From the NCBI RefSeq assembly GCF_030409845.1, contig NZ_JAUFQQ010000005.1, forward strand, positions 124,001 to 188,000: a stretch of DNA of 64,000 nt. Direction: 5' to 3'. A program made the position numbers and the translations under genes. A model generated the notes under the pieces. It ran no database searches. It was not told the DNA's origin and worked only from the letters and a program-made list of their open reading frames with translations. Within the stretch, counting starts at the first letter, position 1, and every line of letters starts with the position of its first letter. Below are positions 42,655 to 51,698 of this stretch, piece by piece. The DNA is from Flavobacterium branchiarum (GTDB lineage: Bacteria; Bacteroidota; Bacteroidia; Flavobacteriales; Flavobacteriaceae).

Positions 42655-43641
42655 ATGAAAAAAATTGTAAGCATAGCATTATTGGCCTTTCTTTTAAACG
42701 GTTGTGACGATGGAAATATTTCTGTAGAAAAAATCGATTTTGAAAACATACAGCCATCAAATTGTACTGATGACATATCCGCAAACAAACTTATTTTTAA
42801 ACTAAAAGAAACGGAATCATTATTACTTTATGTACCTAAAACTGTTTTTGGAGGCGAGCCCACTACTGGCGGAGATACCCTTAGATACAGTATCGATAAA
42901 AATTTACACCGAGTTATTTATCGTGCCTATAACGGTAAAGTCAGTCTAAACAATATTTGCGATGTTATCCCACCTGCAACCCCTAATGTAATTGAAGAAT
43001 GGATAGCGACATCTGGAATAATACAAGTTACAACAACTGCAAAAAAAGATATAGATCTAGAAAATAATAGCTCTAGAATAACAAAATACATTTACAGTAT
43101 CGTTTTTAAAGACATTACATTTGATAAACCTGGTGGTCCTCAAACAGAGGAAAAATTTCCATTTGGAGATTTTGTAATCGATGTACCTCCTTTACCACTA
43201 ACCTTTACTGCTTCAAACGCAAATCAATGTTCCGTTTCAAAACAGATCTACAATTACAACGATAAGGCATCTCTTACTATTGATAATATAGACTCCTCTT
43301 TAATAGTAAACGAAATCACACCACCAAACCAACCAAGAACAGGATTGGTTAATGACATAACAAATAAGTTATTTTATCGTGTATTTACAGGTGCCAATGT
43401 AACTCCTTCTTATTTCTGTAACATAACTCCTCCATCCAACCCTGAAATCACTCAAATTTGGGCAGGTGCAAATGGAAAAATTGATGATCAAAGCGGAATT
43501 ATAGAAGTTACAACAACAACTAATGGAAACAATTTTTCACACACCATAACGCTTAAAAATGTGACATTACAAAAAGGAAAAAATGATTTCAAATTAGGTA
43601 AAAGTTTTGTCCTCGGGACCATAATAACATCTCCGAATTAA
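42655..43641 (+). CDS. Lipoprotein with an internal tandem duplication
   Basis: This 328-aa protein has a signal peptide and lipobox (LLNGC, Cys at 17) for outer-surface or periplasmic anchoring. The mature protein consists of two related halves (about 30-180 and 185-320). Each has an NxC motif near its start (SNCTDD / NQCSVS), then L-YRAYNG.. C(D/N) I.PP..P.(V/I)..(E/Q)W and GI(I)(Q/E)VTTT, then an (I)VFKDITF / ITLKNVTL strand. This is an internal duplication of a domain of about 150 residues that I do not recognise. It is a single gene with a strong terminator. Confidence 0.75.
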   Translation: MKKIVSIALLAFLLNGCDDGNISVEKIDFENIQPSNCTDDISANKLIFKLKETESLLLYVPKTVFGGEPTTGGDTLRYSIDKNLHRVIYRAYNGKVSLNNICDVIPPATPNVIEEWIATSGIIQVTTTAKKDIDLENNSSRITKYIYSIVFKDITFDKPGGPQTEEKFPFGDFVIDVPPLPLTFTASNANQCSVSKQIYNYNDKASLTIDNIDSSLIVNEITPPNQPRTGLVNDITNKLFYRVFTGANVTPSYFCNITPPSNPEITQIWAGANGKIDDQSGIIEVTTTTNGNNFSHTITLKNVTLQKGKNDFKLGKSFVLGTIITSPN

Positions 43642-43653
43642 ATCAAAAACTAG

Positions 43654-43697
43654 CACTCAAAAAGAATAATTATTCATTTCTTTTTGAGTGTTTTTTT
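43654..43697 (+). terminator. Terminator after the duplicated lipoprotein
   Basis: CACTCAAAAAGAA and TTCTTTTTGAGTG pair (13 bp), with the inner GAAT/ATTC pairing continuing the stem, followed by a T-run. Confidence 0.88.
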
Positions 43698-43725
43698 ATA
43701 CATCCTCTTCAAAAATAAAACTTAC

Positions 43726-43791
43726 AAAAAAACGTCTGTTTTTAAAAGTAGTTTCTCAATGAAATTCTCTTTTAAAAACAGACGTTTTTTT
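43726..43791. repeat. Long perfect inverted repeat between convergent genes
   Basis: A 23-bp perfect stem (AAAAAAACGTCTGTTTTTAA plus AAG, with its complement at 43769-43791) around a 20-nt loop that can pair further (AGTTTC with GAAATT). It is A-tract and T-tract flanked on both sides and may act as a bidirectional terminator for the minus-strand Smr gene, though it is longer than needed. It lies 29 bp after the other terminator. Confidence 0.85.
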
Positions 43792-43830
43792 ATACTTAGT
43801 AATTATTTATTTAAAAGCGAAAAACAAGCC

Positions 43831-44382
43831 TTACTTCGTGTTTTGCTTAAAATAAACCTCGGTTGCACCTAAACCATATTTTTGATAATTGGCGTCTTGA
43901 AAATCAATCCCATCATAACGACCCAATAAAAAATCAAGCTCCGCTTTTAAAATCCCTTCACCAACACCATGAATAAACACAATTTTAGGAATACGATTTC
44001 TAATAGCAAATTCGATATGTCGCTTAGCCGTTTCTGTCTGCAAAGTCAAAATATCGTAATTAGACATACCACGTTTATTTGGCACTAATTTCTCGATATG
44101 CAAATCAAATTCTGGAGCAGGAATCTCCCGTTTATCCTTGCGTTCTTTCACAAAACTCCTTGCTTTTGGCTCTTCTTTCTCTTTGGAAACCTCACTTACA
44201 TTAATTCTTTTAATAGAATCCATTAAGTTACTGGAATTATGTACTTTAATTAGTTCGTTGACAAAAAATGTCATCGTAAATCCATCCTCAGTTTCTATAG
44301 TTACCTCGTTATTTTTAACAGATAACACTACTCCATTTATAGCTTCGTCTAAAACCGAAACCTTATCTCCTTTAGTCAACAT
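43831..44382 (-). CDS. Smr-domain protein (DUF2027/MutS2-like C-terminus)
   Basis: This 183-aa protein has an N-terminal beta-rich domain (about 1-55, MLTKGDKVSVLDEAINGVVLS), a linker rich in Lys/Glu (about 60-90), and a C-terminal Smr domain (about 95-180). The Smr domain carries the hallmarks EFDLHIEKLVP and VFIHGVGEGILKAELDFLL. Smr domains are found in MutS2 and can act as nicking endonucleases or bind RNA structures. I chose ATG 44382 over an ATG 42 bp earlier. Either way it overlaps the upstream small membrane-protein gene by a few codons, so they are translationally coupled. Confidence 0.82.
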   Translation of the reverse strand: MLTKGDKVSVLDEAINGVVLSVKNNEVTIETEDGFTMTFFVNELIKVHNSSNLMDSIKRINVSEVSKEKEEPKARSFVKERKDKREIPAPEFDLHIEKLVPNKRGMSNYDILTLQTETAKRHIEFAIRNRIPKIVFIHGVGEGILKAELDFLLGRYDGIDFQDANYQKYGLGATEVYFKQNTK

Positions 44383-44557
44383 CTTGCTCCTCGTTATCTT
44401 GATTTTTACTTGGCGTTTTTGCACTTAACTGCATCATCCCTACCATGAAAATTACAATAGCTACAATTGTAATATAAATATTTTTATCTGTAGAAGACTG
44501 CTCATATAACGCAATTAAAATTGCAATTATCATTATTGGAATTCTTAGTTTTTTCAT
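44372..44557 (-). CDS. Small two-helix membrane protein
   Basis: This 61-aa protein has two hydrophobic segments (about 5-20 and 29-46) and a polar, acidic C-terminal tail (KTPSKNQDNEEQDVD). Its end overlaps the start of the Smr gene, so the two are co-transcribed. I do not recognise a family. The coupling suggests that it anchors or regulates the Smr protein, but nothing else supports that. Confidence 0.6.
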   Translation of the reverse strand: MKKLRIPIMIIAILIALYEQSSTDKNIYITIVAIVIFMVGMMQLSAKTPSKNQDNEEQDVD

Positions 44558-44662
44558 TTTTATAAATTATCAGATTCCAAAAGTAATCAACTTTAAAATA
44601 GCATTTAATAATTCTTATAACGTATTGAACTATTTTTCGTAAAATTGTAAAAAACAAAACTC

Positions 44663-44944
44663 TTGAATCTAGAAAAATATATGCTTCCCTGCTTAAGCAA
44701 AACCCTCTTCGGAATAGAGTGTTTAGGATGTGGATTTCAACGTGCTTTATTCCTACTTTTTCAAGGTGATTTCAAAGGCGCATTTGAGATGTACCCAGCC
44801 CTATATACTAGCCTTATATTTTTAGGAATTGTTGCTTTATATTTTTTTGATAAAAGTCGAAATTATAAAAATCCTCTTTGGTTTTTTGGCATTCTTAATA
44901 GTGCAATTATGGTGTTGGGTTACGCATACAAACACTATTATTAA
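44663..44944 (+). CDS. DUF2752 membrane protein
   Basis: This 93-aa protein has the DUF2752 signature C-x-x-C-G-x-x-R in FGIECLGCGFQRALFLLFQGD and two to three membrane helices. The function is unknown; the Cys pair may bind a metal or form a disulfide. The frame opens with TTG at 44663 (MNLEKYMLPCL); an ATG six codons later (44681) is possible. I prefer the longer form by memory of related proteins. Confidence 0.75.
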   Translation: MNLEKYMLPCLSKTLFGIECLGCGFQRALFLLFQGDFKGAFEMYPALYTSLIFLGIVALYFFDKSRNYKNPLWFFGILNSAIMVLGYAYKHYY

Positions 44945-44965
44945 TTCGTCAAAAAAATAAAAATT

Positions 44966-45667
44966 CTACTTCTTAATTCGACTCAAAATATCATTTATCA
45001 TTTCGATTTGAACTTTCTGAATTTCGATTAATTCTTGTTGCTGATGTAGTATCAAATGATCTAATTTTTCATGCATCATTCTTATTTCTAATTCAGATTT
45101 CAGATTAATCATATAATCCTTTTTTGCTCTATCGCGATCTTTTTCTTCTTGTCGATTTTGGCTCATCATAATTACTGGAGCTTGCAAAGCAGCAACACAA
45201 GATAAAATCAAATTAAGTAAAATAAACGGATAGGGATCAAAACCTCTATTTGCCAAAATGTAAATATTAATAGAAATCCAAAAGACTATAAAAGCAATAA
45301 ACAAAATAATAAAAGTCCAACTCCCTCCAAAATCGGCAACTTTATCAGCTACTTTTTGACCAAAGCTCCTAACTTCTACTTCATCTTCAACGGCGCTTAC
45401 TAATAATTTCTGATCGGCTACAGATCCCATTACATTTTTCTCAAGATTAGAAAGCACTCCTAACTCTGCACCCAAATAATTTGAAATATATTTTTCACGA
45501 AACACATTTAATTCATTTATAGAAATATAACCTTCTCTTGTAAATGATGGATAATCTGCAATAATTAATGCCAAAATAGGACTTTGAATAGACATTCCTG
45601 AGACTTTTTCACTTTCTGGATAAGACACATTAGAAAGAGCACTTTTAAACATTCCGTTTGTTTTCAT
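44966..45667 (-). CDS. DUF1003 membrane protein
   Basis: This 233-aa protein has a cytoplasmic N-terminal part (about 1-105), then two membrane helices (about 117-143, 150-175) with the DUF1003 motif FGGSWTFIILFIAFIVFWI and DPYPFILLNLILSCVAALQAPVIMMSQNRQ. A long C-terminal coiled coil (about 176-233) follows. Function is unknown. I chose ATG 45667 over a near-cognate ATG upstream. Confidence 0.82.
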   Translation of the reverse strand: MKTNGMFKSALSNVSYPESEKVSGMSIQSPILALIIADYPSFTREGYISINELNVFREKYISNYLGAELGVLSNLEKNVMGSVADQKLLVSAVEDEVEVRSFGQKVADKVADFGGSWTFIILFIAFIVFWISINIYILANRGFDPYPFILLNLILSCVAALQAPVIMMSQNRQEEKDRDRAKKDYMINLKSELEIRMMHEKLDHLILHQQQELIEIQKVQIEMINDILSRIKK

Positions 45668-45869
45668 TTTGATTCGTTTATACAAGCTAATTTACTCTTT
45701 TAAATTATTCCATACTAGACACTTCCAAGCAGATTAATTATTTTTAATAATTGCAAACAGAATGTTAATGCTTAAATTTCTTTAACCAATTACTGACCCT
45801 ATTTACAAAAAACACCTTACTTTTAGCATTTCAAACTAACAATTCAATTTAACAATTGTGACAAAAAAT

Positions 45870-46649
45870 ATGATTATTCAGAACATAAATGCCTTAAAGA
45901 GCCACTCTTCTATTAACTACGGAATCAAAACCAAAACAGAAGATTTTACAGAAAAGCTTTTTTACACTTTATTCGATTCAAATGCTCCATTAGACAAAAG
46001 CATCAATGAACTTGAAAAGTATTTTAAAGAAATAGCTGTAATCGCCTGCAAAAAGCCAGAAAAATCATGTGAATTAATTTGGGAGCAATTTCTAGAAAAA
46101 TTGCCTATTGTTTTAGAAAAATTAATTCAAGATGCAACCTATATTTTAGAGAATGACCCAGCATCAAATAGCCTTGAAGAAGTATACCTAGCTTATCCCG
46201 GCTTTTACGCTATCGCTATATACCGATTAAGCCACGAATTATACAAATTGGACCTATTGCTCTTTTCAAGATTAATGAGCGAATATGCACATCGTATTAC
46301 AGGAACCGATATTCACGCAGGCGCAACTATTGCTTCTCCATTTTTTATAGATCACGCAACAGGTATTGTAATTGGAGAAACGACTGTTATAAAAAAACAT
46401 GTAAAAATATATCAAGGAGTAACATTAGGAGCTTTAAGCATTACCAAAGAAATGAAAAACGCAAAAAGACATCCTACTGTTGAAGAAAATGTTTGCATCT
46501 ATGCCAATGCAACAATTTTAGGAGGCGAAACTATTATTGGCAAAGACAGTATTATCGGAGGGAATGCATGGATTACCAAATCAATTCCAGAAAAATCAAT
46601 TGTTACCAATACTACCACAACCGAAGTTAAAGTAAAAGAAAAAAAATAA
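45870..46649 (+). CDS. Serine O-acetyltransferase
   Basis: This enzyme acetylates serine as the first step of cysteine synthesis. The 259-aa protein has an N-terminal helical domain (about 1-140) and a C-terminal left-handed beta-helix containing TGTDIHAGATIASPFFIDHATGIVIGE, QGVTLGA, and HPTVEENVCIYANATILGG. The long N-terminus resembles EpsC rather than short CysE. I prefer ATG 45870 over an in-frame GTG at 45858. It is immediately followed by cysM (1-bp gap). Confidence 0.92.
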   Translation: MIIQNINALKSHSSINYGIKTKTEDFTEKLFYTLFDSNAPLDKSINELEKYFKEIAVIACKKPEKSCELIWEQFLEKLPIVLEKLIQDATYILENDPASNSLEEVYLAYPGFYAIAIYRLSHELYKLDLLLFSRLMSEYAHRITGTDIHAGATIASPFFIDHATGIVIGETTVIKKHVKIYQGVTLGALSITKEMKNAKRHPTVEENVCIYANATILGGETIIGKDSIIGGNAWITKSIPEKSIVTNTTTTEVKVKEKK

Positions 46650-46650
46650 C

Positions 46651-47538
46651 ATGAACACTCATACATTAGTAAACCTGATAGGAAACACTCCTTTGATGGA
46701 AACAGTGAATTTAGTAAAAAATAAAAACGTAAAACTTTTATTAAAACTTGAAGGAAACAATCCGGGCGGTAGCGTAAAAGACAGAGCAGCATATAATATG
46801 ATTTTTTCGGCTCTAGAGAGAGGCGACATCAAAAAAGGCGACAAACTTATCGAACCTACAAGTGGTAATACAGGAATAGCCTTAGCAATGATTGCACAGT
46901 TAATGGGCATCAATATCGAATTGATACTTCCAGAAGATTCAACAAAAGAACGTGTACAAACTATGCGTGCCTATGGAGCTACAGTTATTTTAACACCTGC
47001 TAGTGAAGGAATTATTGGCTCAAGAGATTATGCAGAAAGAAAAGTTGCCGAAGGCGGCTATATTATGCTTAATCAATTTGCAAACGAAGACAATTGGAAA
47101 GCACACTACAAAACTACAGGCCCAGAGATATGGAATGATACTGATGGAAAAATAACTCATTTTGTTTCGGCAATGGGGACTACTGGAACTATTATTGGCA
47201 CATCGACTTATCTTAAAGAAAAAAACAGCACTATTCAAATAATAGGAGCACAACCTAGTGATGGTTCACAAATTCCTGGAATCAGAAAATGGCCTAAAGA
47301 ATATTTACCAAAAATATTTGATGCAAAAAAAGTAGATACTATTATTGATATAAGTGAACAAGAAGCACGCGAAATGACCAAACGATTAGCCTTAGAAGAA
47401 GGTGTTTTTGCTGGAATGAGTAGTGGTGGTTCTGTCGCTGTTGCCTTAAAAATTGCAAATCAACTTGAATCTGGCGTAATTGTTGCGATAATTTGTGACC
47501 GAGGAGACCGTTATTTATCTTCTGATTTATTTGATTAA
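46651..47538 (+). CDS. cysM: Cysteine synthase B
   Basis: CysM makes cysteine from O-acetylserine and sulfide or thiosulfate with PLP. The 295-aa protein has LIGNTPLMETV, the PLP lysine K43 in NNPGGSVKDRAA, EPTSGNTGIALAM for substrate binding, and GTTGTIIGTS for phosphate binding. It forms a two-gene operon with serine acetyltransferase and may form a complex with it. It lacks the typical C-terminal Ile of the partner peptide on the other gene, so binding is not certain. The terminator at 47540 ends the operon. Confidence 0.94.
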   Translation: MNTHTLVNLIGNTPLMETVNLVKNKNVKLLLKLEGNNPGGSVKDRAAYNMIFSALERGDIKKGDKLIEPTSGNTGIALAMIAQLMGINIELILPEDSTKERVQTMRAYGATVILTPASEGIIGSRDYAERKVAEGGYIMLNQFANEDNWKAHYKTTGPEIWNDTDGKITHFVSAMGTTGTIIGTSTYLKEKNSTIQIIGAQPSDGSQIPGIRKWPKEYLPKIFDAKKVDTIIDISEQEAREMTKRLALEEGVFAGMSSGGSVAVALKIANQLESGVIVAIICDRGDRYLSSDLFD

Positions 47539-47539
47539 A

Positions 47540-47589
47540 AAAAATGCAAAGATTTTAAAAACGTAGCGTTTTAGAATCTTTGCATTTTT
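47540..47589 (+). terminator. Terminator after cysM
   Basis: A 15-bp outer stem (AAAAATGCAAAGATT with AATCTTTGCATTTTT), with an inner AAAACG/CGTTTT stem, forms a single long hairpin ending in Ts. Confidence 0.9.
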
Positions 47590-47624
47590 AAATTTTATCT
47601 TTACTTCGTCTTAATCAAAAACTA

Positions 47625-48701
47625 TTAAAAAGAGGTTGCATTAAAAATTGCCTCTTTTTCAAAAACAATAGTAAAAATTGCTCCTCTGTTTATACCTAGA
47701 CTTATTGCGTTTAATTTTCCTCCGTTTTTATTAATTATCTTTTTACACAAATACAATCCAATTCCTGTCGAGGTTTCGTTCGCAGTTCCAAGTTTACCCA
47801 TTGTAGTGAATTTTTTGAACATTTCTTCAATTTGGGATTGATCAAATCCAATTCCATTATCTAAGACAGTAAAAACTATTTTCTTATCATCTTTAAAAAT
47901 ACGTAGCGAAATTTCACTACCAGAATATGAAAATTTAATTGCGTTACTAATTAAATTGACCAGAACCTGAATTAACAACTCTACATCAATTCTAAGCACA
48001 GCTTCCTCAATACTTATATCAGAAACCAATTTAATATTTTTACGTGCTAAAAGCTGAGCTACTTGCTCCATAACAGCAGGAAGTATTGGAGCTATTAAAA
48101 TTGTTTTAGCTATTGAACTCGATTTAGCAATTTCATCTTGCTGTTTTAATAACTTAATAAAATTCTCTATATAACGAAACTGCAAATCTGTTGATTCACA
48201 AATTAATTCTGCCATGTTCTTAACTGAATCCGATGGATTTTCTTCTATAATTAACTTAGCTAATCCTTGTGGGTTGCCAGCAAAATTTCTTAAATCATGA
48301 GAAATCATATAAATCAAATCTTGTTTTTCGTTGATAAAACTCTCAGACTCTTCGATGGAATCTTGAATATTACGCATTAACAACCCCGCTTCATCTTCAT
48401 ATTGAGAAGGCAACACAGGCACTTTACGACTTATTCTATATTCATTTAAAGCTTTAGACGCTACTACGATTGGTCTTATTAATTGATTAATGATTAATAA
48501 AGTAAAACCTGTAGCAAATAAAGTCATGATTAAAGAAAAAATCAAAATAGAATCAGCCGAAATAGTTTTATTACCATAAAGCACAAAAAACAATATTCCG
48601 ATTAACGGTATATGAATACCTATAAAAGCAATGAAAAGAAATTTAAACGCATAGCTTTTCTTCAAAAAACTAACCTTTGACAACACATGATACAACTTCA
48701 T
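47625..48701 (-). CDS. Orphan sensor histidine kinase
   Basis: This 358-aa protein has two membrane helices (about 20-42, 52-72), a HAMP-like linker (about 75-120), a HisKA domain with H135 in MISHDLRNFAGNPQG, and a HATPase domain with LISNAIKFSYSG (N box), VLDNGIGFD (G1) and STGIGLYLCKKI (G2). No periplasmic sensor domain of any size is present and no response regulator lies next to it, so its signal and partner are unknown. It lies between cysM and rlmD on the opposite strand and appears monocistronic. Confidence 0.92.
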   Translation of the reverse strand: MKLYHVLSKVSFLKKSYAFKFLFIAFIGIHIPLIGILFFVLYGNKTISADSILIFSLIMTLFATGFTLLIINQLIRPIVVASKALNEYRISRKVPVLPSQYEDEAGLLMRNIQDSIEESESFINEKQDLIYMISHDLRNFAGNPQGLAKLIIEENPSDSVKNMAELICESTDLQFRYIENFIKLLKQQDEIAKSSSIAKTILIAPILPAVMEQVAQLLARKNIKLVSDISIEEAVLRIDVELLIQVLVNLISNAIKFSYSGSEISLRIFKDDKKIVFTVLDNGIGFDQSQIEEMFKKFTTMGKLGTANETSTGIGLYLCKKIINKNGGKLNAISLGINRGAIFTIVFEKEAIFNATSF

Positions 48702-48846
48702 AAAAATAACATAAGTTCCTGATTAAGCCGTAGAATTTGGGATTCTAGATTAAAACAAAGTTAACTTTTAAACACAAAAGAAATGTTAAATAAAAGAATT
48801 TGATAAAATATTTTCAATTTTAAATTTTTAAAAGTTTACAAACACT

Positions 48847-48854
48847 TATTTTTG
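48847..48854 (+). promoter_or_regulatory. -7 element directly before the rlmD start
   Basis: TATTTTTG ends 4 nt before ATG 48859, implying a leaderless transcript. Confidence 0.6.
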
Positions 48855-48858
48855 CGCT

Positions 48859-50271
48859 ATGGGAAGAAAAAATACAGACAAAGTTGTCTTTCATCAAATA
48901 CAAGTCCTTGATGCTGGAGCAAAAGGCGTATCGGTAGCAAAAGCTCCCGACGGAAAAGTAATATTTATCCCGAACGTAGTTCCGGGAGATGTGGTAGACG
49001 TGCAAACTTTCAAGAAACGCAAAGCGTATTATGAAGGAAAAGCAGTTAAATTTCATGAATTATCAGAACATCGTATAGAACCAATTTGTGATCACTTTGG
49101 TGTTTGTGGAGGATGTAAATGGCAAAACATGAAATACAGCCAACAGTTGTATTACAAACAAAACGAAGTTAAAAACCATTTACAACGAATTGGTAAAATT
49201 GAACTTCCTGAATTTGAAGCTATTTTAGGTTCAGAAAAACAGTTTTTTTACAGAAACAAAATGGAATTTTCATTTTCAAACAGCCGTTGGTTAACTGAAA
49301 AAGAAATAGAAAGCACTGAAGACTTAGGAAATCGTAATGCATTAGGTTTTCACATTCCAAAAATGTGGGATAAAATTCTTGACATCACTAAATGTCATTT
49401 ACAAGAAGACCCATCAAATGCAATTAGAAATGAAATCAGAGCTTTTGCTAACGAACATAACTTAGCCTTTTTTAATCCAAGAGAACATTCTGGTTTATTA
49501 AGAACGTTTATGATTCGTACTGCTTCTACTGGTGAAATCATGGTATTAATCCAATTCTTTGAAGAGGATAAAGCCAACCGTGAATTACTTTTGGACCATC
49601 TTTATGGAAAATTCCCACAAATAACATCACTACAATATGTTGTAAACGGAAAAGCAAACGACACAATCTACGATCAAGATGTAAAACTTTATAAAGGTAG
49701 AGATTACATTCTGGAAGAAATGGAAGGTTTAAAATTTAGTATAAATGCAAAATCTTTTTACCAAACCAATTCTGACCAAGCGTATGAGTTATACAAAATA
49801 ACAAGAGATTTTGCAGGTCTTTCTGGTCATGAAACAGTTTATGATCTTTATACTGGAACTGGAACAATTGCACAATTTGTTTCTAAAAAAGCAAAAAAAG
49901 TAATTGGTGTTGAAAGTGTTCCTGAAGCAATTCTTGATGCTAAGGCAAATGCTGAACGCAATAACATTACCAATTGTGAGTTCTTTGTTGGAGACATGAA
50001 AGTTGTATTCAACGAAAGCTTCATTGCTACTCATGGTAAACCAGATGTTATTATTACCGATCCACCTCGCGATGGAATGCATAAAGACGTAATTGAACAA
50101 ATTATGAAAATTGCGCCTCAAAAAGTAGTTTATGTAAGTTGTAACTCAGCTACACAAGCTCGTGATCTAGCTTTAATGGATGAAAAATACAAAGTAACTC
50201 GTGTACGTCCTGTAGATATGTTCCCGCAGACACATCACGTAGAAAATGTTGTACTTTTGGAACTACGCTAG
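48859..50271 (+). CDS. rlmD: 23S rRNA (uracil-5-)-methyltransferase RlmD/RumA
   Basis: RlmD/RumA methylates a uracil in 23S rRNA using SAM. The 470-aa protein has an N-terminal TRAM domain (about 1-60), an iron-sulfur site CDHFGVCGGCKWQNM, the SAM motif VYDLYTGTGTIAQF, and the catalytic-cysteine motif YVSCNSATQARDL. It may instead act on tRNA (TrmA-type m5U54); RumA is favoured by the TRAM domain and Fe-S site. A -7 element 4 nt before ATG suggests a leaderless mRNA. Confidence 0.92.
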   Translation: MGRKNTDKVVFHQIQVLDAGAKGVSVAKAPDGKVIFIPNVVPGDVVDVQTFKKRKAYYEGKAVKFHELSEHRIEPICDHFGVCGGCKWQNMKYSQQLYYKQNEVKNHLQRIGKIELPEFEAILGSEKQFFYRNKMEFSFSNSRWLTEKEIESTEDLGNRNALGFHIPKMWDKILDITKCHLQEDPSNAIRNEIRAFANEHNLAFFNPREHSGLLRTFMIRTASTGEIMVLIQFFEEDKANRELLLDHLYGKFPQITSLQYVVNGKANDTIYDQDVKLYKGRDYILEEMEGLKFSINAKSFYQTNSDQAYELYKITRDFAGLSGHETVYDLYTGTGTIAQFVSKKAKKVIGVESVPEAILDAKANAERNNITNCEFFVGDMKVVFNESFIATHGKPDVIITDPPRDGMHKDVIEQIMKIAPQKVVYVSCNSATQARDLALMDEKYKVTRVRPVDMFPQTHHVENVVLLELR

Positions 50272-50315
50272 TTTTATTGAATAAAAAAGTGTGAAGCATA
50301 AATCACAAACAATAA

Positions 50316-50855
50316 ATGAAAAAAATTCTTTTTATAATAATCGTAATAGCCTTCACTTTTTCAGGATGTGAAAAGGATGATATTTGTGATGGCAATACTC
50401 CAACAACACCTAGATTGGTAATTTCGTTTTTTGATCGCACTAATTCGACACCTAAAAACGTAACAAAACTAAAGGTAATTGGAAAAGGAATGACTCAAGG
50501 CATTGTCTTTAACGAGAATGCTCTTGTTGAGTCGGATAAATATCTTACTGATGGGAACACCATTTCTATTCCGCTTAAAACAAATGAAGATACTACCACT
50601 TTTCGTTTTATATTGAACGCTAATAATACGAATCTAGATTTTGTAAACGAGGATGTAATACAATTTAATTATACACGTCAGAATATTTTTGTTTCAAGAG
50701 CATGTGGTTATAAGACCATATTTACTTTAAATAGAAATAATCCACTTATCCTAACCGATTCTGATAATCCAGAAGGCCTTTGGATGCAAGGTGTTTATGT
50801 AGAAGAACCTAACATTGAATTTGAAAATGAAACACACATCAAAATATATTTTTAG
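50316..50855 (+). CDS. Lipoprotein, DUF6452 family
   Basis: This 179-aa protein has a signal peptide and lipobox (FTFSGC, Cys at 18) followed by EKDDICDG and a beta-rich mature domain. I recognise it as DUF6452, a Bacteroidota lipoprotein family of unknown function. Its end overlaps the start of the next gene by 29 bp, so the two are co-translated and probably work together at the cell envelope. Confidence 0.78.
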   Translation: MKKILFIIIVIAFTFSGCEKDDICDGNTPTTPRLVISFFDRTNSTPKNVTKLKVIGKGMTQGIVFNENALVESDKYLTDGNTISIPLKTNEDTTTFRFILNANNTNLDFVNEDVIQFNYTRQNIFVSRACGYKTIFTLNRNNPLILTDSDNPEGLWMQGVYVEEPNIEFENETHIKIYF

Positions 50856-51639
50856 TTTTTGCCTAATGTTGTCTTTGTTTACGATTCAAGCTCAAGAAAC
50901 AACTACAAAGAAAACTGCAATAACCAATAAAACAGAGGCTAAAGCTGAGAAACCAGCTCCAAAAAAAGTTACCACAGAAGTAAAACAAGATAGCGTGCCT
51001 ATAAAAACAGATCGTTATGGTGTTCGTTTTGGTGTTGATTTATATAAACTAACCCGTGGACTCTATGATTCTGATTATAAAGGAGTCGAGTTTACAGGAG
51101 ATTATAGATTATCAAAAAAATACTATCTAGCGGCCGAAATTGGAACAGAAAATAAAACTACAGATGACGATAGACTAAACTCAACAACAAAAGGAAGCTA
51201 TCTAAAAGTAGGATTTGATTACAATATGTATGAAAACTGGCTTGATATGGAAAACATCATATCTGTTGGTCTTCGCTATGGTTTTAGCACCTTTAGCCAA
51301 GAGCTAAATAATTATAAAATATATAATACAGATCAGTACTGGGGAGTACTTCCTCCTACCGTTTCTGGTGAAAAATTTAGCGGCTTATCAGCTAGCTGGC
51401 TAGAAGTAAATGCAGGAGTAAAAGCCAAGGTTTTTAACAATATATTCGTTGGCTTTAGTGTACAGTTAAAAACGTTAGTTTCAAATAAAAAACCTAACAA
51501 CTTCGACAATCTTTATATTCCAGGATTCAACCGAACGTATAATGGTAATTTCGGAATTGGTTTTAACTATACCGTTTCTTATTTCATTCCTATTTACAAG
51601 AAGAAAGTTGTAATTCCAGGAACAGAAACGAAAAAATAA
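50827..51639 (+). CDS. DUF6048 outer membrane-type protein
   Basis: This 270-aa protein has a signal peptide (MKHTSKYIFSFCLMLSLFTI QAQ, cleaved after about residue 23), a low-complexity Lys/Thr-rich stretch (about 24-60), and a beta-barrel-like domain (about 65-265). The barrel-like domain has alternating aromatic strands (YGVRFGVDLYKL, YLAAEIGTENKT, YNMYENWLDMENIISVGLRYGFS). This suggests an outer membrane protein of about 8-10 strands. I assign it to DUF6048 from memory of its usual pairing with DUF6452. I placed the start at 50827, within the previous gene. Confidence 0.75.
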   Translation: MKHTSKYIFSFCLMLSLFTIQAQETTTKKTAITNKTEAKAEKPAPKKVTTEVKQDSVPIKTDRYGVRFGVDLYKLTRGLYDSDYKGVEFTGDYRLSKKYYLAAEIGTENKTTDDDRLNSTTKGSYLKVGFDYNMYENWLDMENIISVGLRYGFSTFSQELNNYKIYNTDQYWGVLPPTVSGEKFSGLSASWLEVNAGVKAKVFNNIFVGFSVQLKTLVSNKKPNNFDNLYIPGFNRTYNGNFGIGFNYTVSYFIPIYKKKVVIPGTETKK

Positions 51640-51646
51640 TATAATC

Positions 51647-51684
51647 TTACAATTTGGTTATTTACAACAATAACCAAATTGTAA
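51647..51684 (+). terminator. Perfect 16-bp hairpin after DUF6048
   Basis: TTACAATTTGGTTATT and its complement surround a 6-nt loop. It lies between convergent genes and probably terminates the DUF6452-DUF6048 transcript, although the T-run is short. Confidence 0.75.
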
Positions 51685-51698
51685 AATATAAGTTAGGA

